Origin: Vandiemenella viatica
Taxonomy: Eukaryota > Arthropoda > Insecta > Orthoptera > Morabidae
NCBI GenBank assembly: GCA_031002005.1
Contig: JARYHS010008074.1
Location: 270,445,930 to 270,509,929, forward strand
Direction: 5' to 3'
DNA length: 64,000 nucleotides
The notes below the pieces were generated by a model. That model was not told the origin of the DNA, did not search any database, and saw nothing but the letters and a program-made list of their open reading frames with translations. The translations under genes and the position numbers were made by a program. Positions 51,180 through 62,239 of the stretch are shown here, piece by piece (the first letter of the stretch is position 1; each line of letters opens with the position of its first letter).

Positions 51180-54014
51180 CGAAAAAGCAAGTTCAAACTT
51201 TATAATTTGTCACCATAATGTGCAAAATCTTAAAAATAAGAAAACTGAAATTGAATTACTTCTCTCAACACATCTTAATGATGTGGCAGTTGTATGTTTA
51301 ACAGAACACTGGCTCATTACAGCACAACAAAATGTAACAAGCATCCCAAACTTTACCTTAGCCTCATTTTTTTATATTTATTAAAAATGACATTGATTTT
51401 AAAGAAATAAATTGACTGAAAAAATATTCTAAAGAAAAACACTTTGAAGTAGGTATCTGGTATATCCATCCCAAAATATAAAATCATACTAATTTGTGTA
51501 TATAGATCTCCAGATGGTGACAATAGTACATTTCTTAATTTGTTTGAAAAAACATTAAAAAGTTTACCATTAGTAAATAAAACTATAATTGTATGTGGTG
51601 ATTTTAATGTAGATTTTTCTAAGGACTCAAAGCTGAGAAGTGATACTTTGAGGTTAACGTCTTCTTTCAATCTTAAAAGTTTGATAGAAACACCCACACG
51701 AATTACAAAAAATACAACAACAATTGACAGGATTTTTGTAAATAGTAGTCATTATAGCCACGATGCAATAAATTTTGATATAGGTTATTCAGATCACTTA
51801 GCACAAATGTTGGAATGTAAAACTAATACACAGACAACAGTAAAATCACGTAGTTTTAAGGATCAACAGACTAACCAATTTAATAATCTCTTAAAAAATG
51901 AAAGTTGGGAAGAAATGCATAGTTGCCCAAATACAAATGAGAAATATGAGTCATTCATTAATACATTCTTGTATTATTTTGAAATATGTTTCCCACTTAG
52001 GGCAAAAAAGCAAAATATAATAAATAATTCAAAAGGCTGGATAACTGCTGGTATCATAATATCTACGAAAAGGAAACAACTGTTACATACAATCTCAAAA
52101 ACACAGGAAACAACAGAATTTGATAAATAATTCAAAAAATACAAACAGGTTCTTAACAGGGTAGTAAGATATGCAAAAAAAATTAGAAAATGACAGATAT
52201 ATTTCCTCAGCTACCAATAAAATGAAAGCCATGTGGAAGATAGTTAAGAATGAATTAGGAGAAAGACAGGTAGATAGCCATAACATTCAACTGCAAGAGA
52301 ATAAAAAAATAATATCTGATCCTTTAGAGATATCCAATACCTTTAATACATATTTCTCAAATATTGCTGAAGATCTGATTAAGAAAAATGTTCATAAGTC
52401 CAACATCAACACACAAGCTAATATCAGTAAAACTAATAGGAAAACCCTTTTTAATCAACCCACAAATGTAGAAGAAGTATTACAAATTGTTGGCGAGTTA
52501 AAACCTAAATTTTCATCCGGAATTGATGATGTCCCAGATTTTCTTTTAAAATGTGCTAAATTAATAGCTTGCCCTCTCTCTCATATATGTAATAGTTCAT
52601 TTTCTAGTGGAATATTCCCAGACAGACTTAAAACAGCAAAAGTTAAACCTCTATTCAAAAAAGGGGAAAAAGAAAACGTGTCAAACTATCGCCCGGTGTC
52701 GAACCTCTCATGTTTCTCCAAAACCTTAGAAAAACTATTTCACAAAAGACTTGTGAACTTTTTAGAAAATAATAAACTATTATCAAATACTCAACATGGA
52801 TTTAGGAAGAATAAATCAACTGAAACTGCATTTTTTTTTCATTTTTTACAGAAATCTTACAGACACTTGATGAAAAAGGACATGTGTCTGGAATATGTTT
52901 GGATCTCTCAAAGGCATTTGATGCAATTGACCATAATATCTTGCTCACAAAATTAGAACATTTATGAGTTAGAGGAGTAGCAAACAATTGTATGAAGTCA
53001 TACCTTTATAATCGGAAACAGATTGTTGAATGTAGTTTTAAGACTAACAACAGTGTAAACTATGTGCACTCAGATTGCAAACACATGAAATATGGAGTGC
53101 CGCAAGGATCAATTCTTGGGCCTTTACTGTTCTTAGTGTATATAAATGATCTACAAACGACAAGTACCTGCCAGAAGTATATTAAATAGGCAGATGACAC
53201 CAACGTATTAATAAAATAATGTAATAAGGAACAATTAGTGAAAAACATTGAACACTGTTCTAAAAACTTAGGAAACTGGTTTTCTCAAAACAAACTAATA
53301 ATAAACACAGATAAAACACATGCCATACACTTCAGGACAAAAACTAATTTAGATACCCCAGTACCTACAGTAAAACTCTGTGATGAACTACTGAAAAATG
53401 TAGGAAAAACAAAATTTCTGGGAATATGGATACAAGATAATTTAAAATGGAATATACATGTTGATCACCTTTGTAAAAAATTAAATACCATTTGCTACAT
53501 GATGAGAATATTAGTTGGCTGCATATCAGATGAAACAATTAAGAATATTTATTTTGCGTATGTGTACTCATTATTAAGGTATGGTGTTACATTTTGGGGA
53601 AATTCCCCACCAAATATCAAATGTTTCAAAATTCAGAAAAAAATTATTAGGATTATGAATGGAGTACAGAGTAGAACCTCATTTAGAAAGATGCAAATTC
53701 TACCACTGCCCTGTATATATGTGCTGGAAACTATAAAATTCATTTAAAAAAATACTGAATCTTCTGGGTATACATTACAAACAAACAATGATGTGCACAC
53801 ATATAATACTAGACAGACATTAGATTTACATGTACCACAAACAAATACTACCCTATGTCAGAAAGGACCATTACATACAGTAATCAGGTTGTTTAATAAC
53901 CTACCACATAGTATCAAATCTGTAAAAGAAAATACAAAATTCACTTCAGGACTGAAGGAGTACATGCTCGGCCACTGCTTCTACAGTATTGATGAGTATT
54001 TTCAAACCAAATGA
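51180..54014 (+). pseudogene. LINE-B ORF2: endonuclease and reverse transcriptase, broken
   Basis: Endonuclease: ICHHNVQNLKNKKTEIE, VCLTEHWL (Glu), a frame change at ~51400, IILICVYRSPDGDN, VCGDFNVDFSKDS (~51600), TTIDRIFVNS and GYSDHLAQ. A second frame change near 52140. RT: SSGIDDVPDFLLK, KVKPLFKKGEKENVSNYRPV (~52650), NTQHGFRKNKSTETA. A shift in the T-run at ~52835, then [32 protein letters not shown] (~53100) and the catalytic box as *ADDTN, its Tyr codon now TAG at 53187. C-terminus: WFSQNKLIINTDKT, FLGIWIQDNLKWN, YNTRQTLDLHV and FYSIDEYFQTK. Stops also at ~52966 and ~53217. At least three frameshifts in all. Confidence 0.9.
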
Positions 54015-54121
54015 TAGACTTAAATAGTGAAAAATCATGTGTTATTTGTAATTATAAATTTTGTGTCTTTATCAAACTTGTACAGCTATCTTATGAATGA
54101 TCACAGCATTGATAACATGCC

Positions 54122-54124
<3 letters not shown>

Positions 54125-54186
<62 letters not shown>
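54125..54186. repeat. (TG)n(GA)n compound microsatellite
   Basis: About 19 TG units followed by 12 GA units, directly at the 3' end of LINE-B. Confidence 0.95.
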
Positions 54187-54266
54187 ATGTACTGTCTGTT
54201 TGCGTACAGACTATTTTTGACTTATCCCATATCATTTGTACTTTGTACTATGTGTGATGCTAAGGG

Positions 54267-55266
54267 NNNNNNNNNNNNNNNNNNNNNNNNNNNNNNNNNN
54301 NNNNNNNNNNNNNNNNNNNNNNNNNNNNNNNNNNNNNNNNNNNNNNNNNNNNNNNNNNNNNNNNNNNNNNNNNNNNNNNNNNNNNNNNNNNNNNNNNNNN
54401 NNNNNNNNNNNNNNNNNNNNNNNNNNNNNNNNNNNNNNNNNNNNNNNNNNNNNNNNNNNNNNNNNNNNNNNNNNNNNNNNNNNNNNNNNNNNNNNNNNNN
54501 NNNNNNNNNNNNNNNNNNNNNNNNNNNNNNNNNNNNNNNNNNNNNNNNNNNNNNNNNNNNNNNNNNNNNNNNNNNNNNNNNNNNNNNNNNNNNNNNNNNN
54601 NNNNNNNNNNNNNNNNNNNNNNNNNNNNNNNNNNNNNNNNNNNNNNNNNNNNNNNNNNNNNNNNNNNNNNNNNNNNNNNNNNNNNNNNNNNNNNNNNNNN
54701 NNNNNNNNNNNNNNNNNNNNNNNNNNNNNNNNNNNNNNNNNNNNNNNNNNNNNNNNNNNNNNNNNNNNNNNNNNNNNNNNNNNNNNNNNNNNNNNNNNNN
54801 NNNNNNNNNNNNNNNNNNNNNNNNNNNNNNNNNNNNNNNNNNNNNNNNNNNNNNNNNNNNNNNNNNNNNNNNNNNNNNNNNNNNNNNNNNNNNNNNNNNN
54901 NNNNNNNNNNNNNNNNNNNNNNNNNNNNNNNNNNNNNNNNNNNNNNNNNNNNNNNNNNNNNNNNNNNNNNNNNNNNNNNNNNNNNNNNNNNNNNNNNNNN
55001 NNNNNNNNNNNNNNNNNNNNNNNNNNNNNNNNNNNNNNNNNNNNNNNNNNNNNNNNNNNNNNNNNNNNNNNNNNNNNNNNNNNNNNNNNNNNNNNNNNNN
55101 NNNNNNNNNNNNNNNNNNNNNNNNNNNNNNNNNNNNNNNNNNNNNNNNNNNNNNNNNNNNNNNNNNNNNNNNNNNNNNNNNNNNNNNNNNNNNNNNNNNN
55201 NNNNNNNNNNNNNNNNNNNNNNNNNNNNNNNNNNNNNNNNNNNNNNNNNNNNNNNNNNNNNNNNNN
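54267..55266. other. Assembly gap (1000 N)
   Basis: Exactly 1000 N. It separates LINE-B from the second copy of the duplicated block, so the true distance and order are unknown. Confidence 0.99.
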
Positions 55267-56880
55267 TATAAAAATGTATATTTCTGGTTGCAAATACAAA
55301 GTTTTATGGTGATAGTATTTAGTTTTTTTTCTTTTCCCATTATCACCAAGTTATGATTGATGGCACATCATTGCCTAATTCAACATTAACTTAGAAAAAA
55401 TTGCACACAGATCAATAAAGGTTCGCCATCCCTAGCCTAGCACATGGTGCGACTTCCTCTATGCTGGTATGTCCTCTCCCTATGATGGCTCTCAAAAGTA
55501 GAAACACATGGCTGCTCATGCTTCCTTCATAGAGAATGGCCCTAGTGTCTTGTGCAATCCTTACCTCGATTTACTCACCAATCTCACTGAAAATTTTATA
55601 TGTTGTAGCTCTAAGTCTAAATGCCAAATTAACTTATTATAAATTTTCCTCTAAGCATGGTGGTTCTTTTATACAAAAATTATTGAGTTAACAACACGAA
55701 ATTTCCTCTTGGTAATTCAAAAAGTCTTTGCGCCTGTGTGCTAATTTTTCATTTAAAACATTCTACAGATAGTTCCCTCCCTTTTGATGTATGGAATGAC
55801 TTGATTCTAAATGTATTTCTAACTGTAATGCACATAATTTTGGAAAAAAACTTAGATGCTGTTTATTTCTGAAATATAGGTGATTCTTGGAATTTGTAAC
55901 TAAGAATGGCTGAGAAAATACTACTATATGTAGTATACGGAAGGGAAAAGTTTTCCACAATTACTAAAATGATATATGATTTTTCTTTCTATTGAACCTG
56001 TTGACAAATAAAATTTCACTGTTTACAAAATTCACGAATATATAGAAACTAACATGAGGTAGCATGCACTCAAAAATTGCTGTGAAAAATTATCATACTA
56101 ACAGCTTCTTAAGTAATTGAATGCTTATCAGATGTTGGTTATATAATTGATATTGTTAATAAGTGTGTTTACTGTTCCATATAAATAGTAACAAACATGA
56201 TATAATATGTAGTTTTATATTACAGTGGACACTTATTATGGTAACTGGTTGGTAAGAAAATAACTGGATATTAGATGCTGGTAACAAGTGTATGCACTGT
56301 TCCAAATATTCAGTAACTAACTCAGGGTTGTATTTGCAGATTACAGTGGATATTGATTATACTAATGACTTGTTAAGTACCGGTAGCTAACTTGTTGTCA
56401 TTTGCTGATAATGTATTGATATTATTAATAAGTGTATGTACTGTTACACATCCCTGACAAAGTGAACATATCTATTTATCTAATTTACCTACCACTGATG
56501 TCAAGCTGATTGGCCTATAGTTTTCAACCCTGTTTGTCACCTCTCCTTTATGGACTGGTACTAGAATAGATCAAGATGGCGGCACGTATAGATGTTGTGA
56601 TTAGCTGCTCACGGAAAATAAGCTATATATCGTGCATAAAGTGTGTATTGTGTTGTGAAGTAGTAAAAACGGGAATTAGACTGTGTTCTGTTATAAAAAT
56701 GGATACATATTGACTGCATAAATATGCTGGAATCAGTGAACGATAAATGTGAGTGTGGCATCGTGTCCTGCTGAGAAGTATGGAAGCAGTAGGAAGCTAT
56801 TTCGCGGGTAAAGAAGAGTCAGTAGCTGAAGCGTTGAAAGAAGATATACACGCCGCTATGGTATTTATTCATCAAATTAG
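55267..56880. repeat. Duplicated block, copy 2
   Basis: Begins at the gap in the middle of the hAT right part (TATAAAAATGTATATTTCTG, as at 48467) and runs through the hAT end at ~55427, the non-coding stretch, the LINE-A scrap and the LINE-B 5' end. More of the block may be hidden in the gap. Confidence 0.88.
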
Positions 56881-57088
56881 CAAAAAATTAGAAAATGACA
56901 GATATATTTCCTCAGCTACCAATAAAATGAAAGCCATGTGGAAGATAGTTAAGAATGAATTAGGAGAAAGACAGGTAATAGCCATAACATTCAACTTCAA
57001 GAGAATAAAAAAATAATATCTGATCCTTTAGAGATATTCAATACCTTTAATACATATTTCTTAAATTGCTGAAGACCTGATTAAGAAG
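56572..57088 (+). pseudogene. LINE-B copy with ORF1 joined to ORF2 by a ~2.15-kb deletion
   Basis: From AAGATGGCGGCACG to CATCAAAT (56876) it follows copy 1 to ~50020. The next bases match 52172 onward (KKLENDRYISSATNKMK...ELGERQV). The short frame 56753-57016 crosses the join. It ends near 57088, where a different LINE 5' end begins. Missing: the SGNH domain, the endonuclease and all RT motifs. Confidence 0.85.
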
Positions 57089-57089
57089 T

Positions 57090-57340
57090 TGGTCAATATG
57101 GCGTTGCGTGAGGAAGTGTTGATCAACCGCTTTACAGAAAATGCAAATTTCTTTAATCTAACATGTGTTTCGTGTAATGAAGCTGTCATTAACGGCATCC
57201 GGTTATGCTCAGTTATGCATGTATGGATTCATAATGCTTGTTTAGACAACTTGTAATGTTAAACCCGGTATGTGAATGTGGACAAACCATGTGTAATATC
57301 CTTGAAACTGCAATGAGAAAAATATAACGCCGGCGTGAAT
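57090..57340 (+). pseudogene. 5' end of a LINE-B relative (PHD-like finger)
   Basis: Reads MALREEVLINRFTENANF, LTCVSCNEAVINGIRLCSV, WIHNACLDN and then CECGQTMCNI. It has the same C-x2-C / GIRLCSV..WIH..C / CECG...C layout as LINE-B ORF1 but is clearly diverged. One stop and one shift within the finger. It begins next to ATATGGCG, parallel to the LINE-B start. The continuation at 57335-57577 is open but unrecognised. Confidence 0.7.
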
Positions 57341-57569
57341 GAAAGTGTGTTACAATGTGTAAAACAAGAATTAACTGCTGCTCAGAAACATGGAGGAAGG
57401 AATAATATGGAGACGACGCAAGAGACCTTTACCACGCATGGGAGTGAAGCAGGCCGGCGGAGGAGTGGGGGGGCATGGCCGGAGTGGTGGGGGCTTGACC
57501 GCTTCCCAACAAACACGGGGAATATGTACAAACACCTCAAGGGGACTCTAGATAAACGTGACGCCGCAA

Positions 57570-57990
57570 TCTGGTGATGGATTATTATGTAACTCGATGA
57601 GACAAATAAAAATGAGAATAAAATTTTTTGATATCCTGCTTAGTTTTCGAGATATTCTGTCTCAAATGTGAAATGGTTTTGGTTGAAATTCAGAAGAAAA
57701 AATTATTCAAAGTCAAATTTTATGATGAATTTTTATTTAAAAAGACGAGACAAATAAAAATAAATAGTAAATTTTTCGATATTTCACCTAGTTCTCGAGA
57801 TATACTGTCACAAAAGTGAGGTGTCTTGAGTTGAAATGCAGAAGAAAAATTTCGCAAAAGTCAAATTTAATGATGGATTCTTATGTAACACGACGAAAAA
57901 ACTCGATAATAAGGAATAAATGTTTTCGATATCTTGCTTAGTTTGGGGGATATACAACATCCAAATTGAGGGGTTTAGGTTTGGATGCAG
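57570..57990. repeat. ~148-bp tandem repeat, about 2.8 units
   Basis: Units start at GATGGATTATTATGTAAC (57576), GATGAATTTTTATTTAAA (57723) and GATGGATTCTTATGTAAC (57871). Each contains TTTTCGAGATAT..TGTC, GAAATKCAGAAGAAAAA and CAAAGTCAAATTT. Diverged by ~20-25% by eye; no coding. Confidence 0.8.
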
Positions 57991-58194
57991 GCTGGACCAA
58001 AAATTAATTCTGTCAAAGCCACAATGATTACATGGTTGACATGCAGAATGGATATTTCAGTTTTATTACTACCACTTGTGGTTAGTCTGAAATGTGTCCT
58101 AGACCAGAAAAAAAGTAAGAGGACCCACTCTAGGGATGAGCAACCCAGACATTTTGTAGGCTGGTACCAGAAATAAAATGTTTATTCAGTCACC
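57991..58194. other. No recognisable gene or element
   Basis: A 63-codon frame at 57985-58176 has no recognisable domain. Nothing else seen. Confidence 0.4.
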
Positions 58195-58690
58195 TTAATG
58201 AACATTCTCTTGATCAAGATGTGTTGATAGATAGATATGTTCACTTTGATCCCATGTGAGAATAATCTCGGGGATGTGGAACAGTACATACACTTATTAG
58301 TAATGTCATATTACTATATAATTGATAATATTATATATTGACAGAAATTAGTTATGACCCATTAGTATAACCAATATTTCCTGTAATCTACAAATACAAT
58401 CCCGAGTTAGTTAATACTTATTATGTGGAACAGTGTATAAACTTGTTACCAGCATCTAACAACCAGTTATTTTCTTACCAACCAGTTATCACAACTCATA
58501 AGCAGTCAATTACTTAAAAACCTGTTAGTATCATAATTCTTTACAGCAGTTTTTTGAGTGCATGGTATCCCATGTTAGTTACTATATATGAGTGAATTTT
58601 GTAAACAGTGTAATTACTTCATTTGTCAAAAGTTTCAACAGAAAGAAAAACCATACATCATTTTAGTAATTGTGGACAACTTTGTCAGCT
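58195..58690 (-). repeat. Inverted copy of the non-coding part of the duplicated block
   Basis: The reverse complement matches about 49150-49615 and 55925-56465, including GGGATCAAAGTGAACATATC, the ~130-bp units and the ~100-bp stretch missing from copy 1. It stops before the LINE-A scrap. Diverged more than the two direct copies are from each other. Confidence 0.8.
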
Positions 58691-60590
58691 TTCCCTTCCA
58701 TGCATCTAATTTCACAGCCCTACTTATTAGGACAATTGTAAAAAAATTATCTCTCAGTTAGATTTAGATACGGGGGGGGGGGAGAATATTGTACAAAAAA
58801 AAAAAAAAAAAAAAAAGAGACTAAATTAGAAACACATTCCCCAAATTGATTTTGTTCAAAGGCCAATAACTTCTTTATTTATGAAGCCCATTTTTATTTC
58901 TGCATGAACCTGTTTCGACATAAATAGATGAGAAAGATTTCAAAATCGGTAAAAATAGGTATAGACGTATTTACAAACAGAAACAAGTCTTATATGAAGC
59001 TTTAACCTAAGTCAATGGCCTGAAATAGCTATTTAAAAAAATAATAAAACTCACAGATTCTCACATAACAGTTAATTTCATCATCCATTGTCAGTATAAT
59101 CAGCAACGTGACGAAAGAAATCGTAATAGTAAATTCACTGAATCGCGAAGTACAACACGCCCCTTTAAACAAGGGCGTAGCCAGGATTTTGTCTAGGGGG
59201 GGGCAGCCAAGAAAAAACTGATAATATGCATGCTACAAAAACGCTGATTAATGTAATACATATATATTTTATTACTTAATTAATTTTATAATATTTTATT
59301 AATTAATTATAATTTAATTAATTAATATTTATTTAATTACACTAATAATAATTTCGAGCTACTTTATCAGAAATTTTATCACAATTTTCTTGTAAAAGTT
59401 TTTTGTACACCAAGCATACACAAACACTTTAGATGGTTCTCTAGGATATTTCCGTCTCATTTAACTCTTTAGTAAGGTCTAGTTCTCTAATATTTTCTAT
59501 TGTCATACCCTTATCCTTCCATAGTTTATACCATAGTGCTAGTTCATAATCAAAAAATTTCAAGTTATAGCTTTGGCAGAAACTTAATGAATATTAAAAA
59601 AAAATCAAACAATGACTTACTTAAACTTTAGCTGGGATGTAGCAAGGGATTTCAATCCAACAATGCGGGATCCCGCATCATTTGGTAGTCTGACGGATCC
59701 AGTACCTAATTAAGCGGATCCGCAATCCATAAAATGGGGTGAAAACATGTTTCAGTCTTCGTCACCTTGTCTTTCCAGTCCAACTCATTCTCTACAGGTA
59801 GTGGCGCCCCGTTCACCTTTACCCGTCAAGTTGACATTTGACTCACGGCAACAAATGTGTGTTTATGTCGTCCGTCATCATAAGTATATACATTCACTTT
59901 TTTTTTAAGAACTTCAGTTGGTTTTTGTTGTGTACATTACTGTAATTTGAGTTATGTCATCCTATTGCAAAACTAGGTCCCAGATCGTACACACAAAAAT
60001 ACAATTAGAGTTGTTTCTGAGGAGGAAGTAGAATCAATACAAAAAGAAGGTTACAACTATTGACAGCTATTTAAAAATCTAGTGAATAGATGATGTGTTA
60101 AAACGTTTTTATCATAAACTGTACTTCATTGTATTTGAGATATTTCTTTTCAAAAAGTGGATTTCAATTTCCTAATTCTGCTAATTCTATAAGATCTATG
60201 ATAGCAAAGTTTTCAAATACCGTAAAAGTTGACATAATTGTTCAGTTTGAATGTTTCAAGCAATGGAAAAGATTTTCATTGAGTGTTTGATGAGTGGACG
60301 TTCCAAAAAAATCACCTACATTACGTTCACAGCAAAGAAACAAATTTTAATATCAGTTTGCTTAGAATACGGAGCATTGCATCAGTCTGGTCAAAAAACG
60401 ACTGACTAGCATTGGTGTTGCTGTTGAATCTTATGTTATCGGCAAAAGATCTGCCGGAACAAGTATCATGGAAAACGTTCTGCCTTGGTACCTGTAATTG
60501 TACTTTTCACACAGCACACAATTTGCAGTTGTCGACGTTTTAAACCCCTCCCCCCACACAAAAAAAATGAAACAAATTGAGCGCACAGAA
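58691..60590. other. AT-rich DNA with MITE scraps and palindromes, no gene seen
   Basis: Contains a G-run and poly-A at 58772-58817 and a fragment GGGCGTAGCCAGGATTTTG at 59165-59190 (one end of a CAGTGGCG-type hAT MITE). It also has a TTAATTAA-rich stretch at 59270-59340 and a palindrome cluster at 59647-59735. No sustained coding frame. Confidence 0.45.
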
Positions 60591-60593
60591 ACT

Positions 60594-60826
60594 ACTTTGA
60601 TTCGTACGTAGATCACGAAGACCTGGATGCCACAATTGAAGCACAAAGCGTGACCGTAACACTGGATCATCCACGTACAGAGGTGATTCCCAGATATAAT
60701 GATTTCAAACAAAGTGCAGAAAGTTGTTAAGATTTTCAAAAAGTTTTTTTATATGATCATATGCTCATTTCAATCAAACCAACGAATGAGGAAATGGAAA
60801 GGGTTTCTCGTCTGCTAGCTAAATAG
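60594..60826 (+). pseudogene. Unidentified coding-like segment with one stop
   Basis: One frame reads DSYVDHEDLDATIEAQSVTV then DHPRTEVIPRYNDFKQSAES, a TAA at ~60729, and continues QKVFLYDHMLISIKPTNEEM and ERVSRLLAK before a TAG. The composition looks like real protein rather than AT-rich noise. Upstream in another frame SIGVAVESYVIGKRSAG (~60408) may belong to it. I do not recognise the family. Could be an old retrocopy, a transposase scrap, or an exon with a sequencing error. Confidence 0.35.
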
Positions 60827-61299
60827 GTAATTCTTTGCAAATATAGTGTTAGTTTCAGTGCTTATTAGATACATAGATTATTTTTAAAACTGAGATGATT
60901 TACTGTAAGGCATGTAATATGATCTAAAACTGAATACTTCCTATAATTGATTATTTACTAAATAATAGCTTTAGGTTTAAAACAAAACGAGTAAAAGTGC
61001 AATGTATAATCCAAAACACTACCAAGGAATTTAAATAAGGTATGAAAATAGATCATTTTCAAAAATCGTATAGAAACTCAGCAGGGTTATTGGAACGACG
61101 TTATGGGATAGATACAATGCGCCCACTTTCATATCGGTTCCAATGGCAGATGCATTTCTGGTAGATGTGTTTAAAATACTTTAGTTCTCCGTGCCCGCGT
61201 TGTTGCGATGATCTTTTATGATAGATATTACTGTATTAATATGATCAATGCATGTATACATGTCGATCATCTTTGATTGTAACGCAGTGGCAACAGGTA

Positions 61300-62230
61300 C
61301 CGATAATCCTGAGTATTCAATCCAATGCTTATAATGAAGTCTGATTTAGTAGCAGCGTATTGTAACAGCTAAGTACTTTTCCTCGCCGCATCATTCCCTT
61401 CTCTAAAAACATTCGAAAGTCCATTAACAATGTCTTCAAAATGCTCGTTAAAATAGCAAAACACGTATATTTGTGAGACCAGTGGGTCTCATATAAAGCT
61501 GATATATTTGGCACGTACTTTCTCCATAAAAAGGTTTCCCATAAAAAGTTATGATGTACTCTATGGTGTTAATTGTGTTCTGTATTTCTGTAATTCCATT
61601 TAAATTATTTCAACCAGGTTAAGTCTGTGGCTTGTTCAATGAAAATAAAGGCTTTTTTTATATTTCCTCTTTAAATTTTTTTTTTAATCCCACCAATTAA
61701 CACACTTCATATCCTTGGCTAACGCACCTGTCAGGTCCATGTCATTCGTTTTCTTAAAACCTATCAATTTCTGATGCTATAATTTGTTATTCAACGCCAT
61801 CAGATCTACGAATCACAGAAATTTTTTGCGGATTGAATTTTTATCTTCGTCAAAAAAACTGATTTTTATGGAAAGCTGTGCTTCCCAGCTATGCCACACG
61901 ACTCATCTGCCAGTACAATATAAGCATAAGCCTTCTTTGCGGTCTGCATAATTTCACTTTTATTGACCAAGCCGCCTAGGTCAGTGATTTCGTTTTTAAT
62001 CTGTGGGGAGATTATAAATAACAATTTTTCTAACTTTTTTCTATATGCTGTTTCAAAACTAAAACACTTCTTAGTTTCAGCAGGTCTTTAAGAATACCTT
62101 TATGTTGCTCTTTACTTCTCAAACGCAAGTCATTTGTATGGCGTACCAACGAAAATAATGGAAGATATCATAGATGACCCAATTTGTCGATTATCTTCTA
62201 CTTCCTTCCGGTGAGCAGTATTCGTCATAA
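61300..62230 (-). pseudogene. hAT-type transposase (ZMYM1/DUF4371-like), decayed
   Basis: Minus-strand blocks in order: VRHTNDLRLRSKEQHKGILK (~62110-62170; 'LRGH...GNF..LL' region), FIISPQIKNEITDLGGLVNK with YAYIVLADESCGIAGKHSF (~61890-62020). The last is the A-DE-T-DISGKEQ catalytic block with Thr changed. Then come GFKKTNDMDLTGALAKDMK (~61720), SLYFH*TSHRLNLV (~61640, its Cys codon now TGA) and VFREGNDAARKS (~61380). This is the order of hAT-like transposases related to ZMYM1. No terminal repeats were found. Confidence 0.7.
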
Positions 62231-62239
62231 CAGTGACCG

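Larger units (their letters stand above)
49708..54120 (+). mobile_element. LINE-B, near full-length, non-LTR retrotransposon
   Basis: Begins at AAGATGGCGGCACG; ORF1 49715-51040, ORF2 ~51180-54014, then a short 3' UTR ending at a TG/GA microsatellite. Encodes all expected parts (PHD-like finger and SGNH hydrolase in ORF1; endonuclease and RT in ORF2) but both frames are broken. CR1/jockey-group by motif pattern. A second, internally deleted copy of its 5' part is at 56572-57088. Confidence 0.88.

Noticed and set aside
54097..55356. Four long frames across the second gap
   Set aside because: N-filled; the visible ends are microsatellite translation or hAT non-coding sequence.
60431..60739. 102-codon minus-strand frame with several Cys
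   Set aside because: The opposite strand has the more protein-like reading; the minus frame has no domain and includes an A-run.
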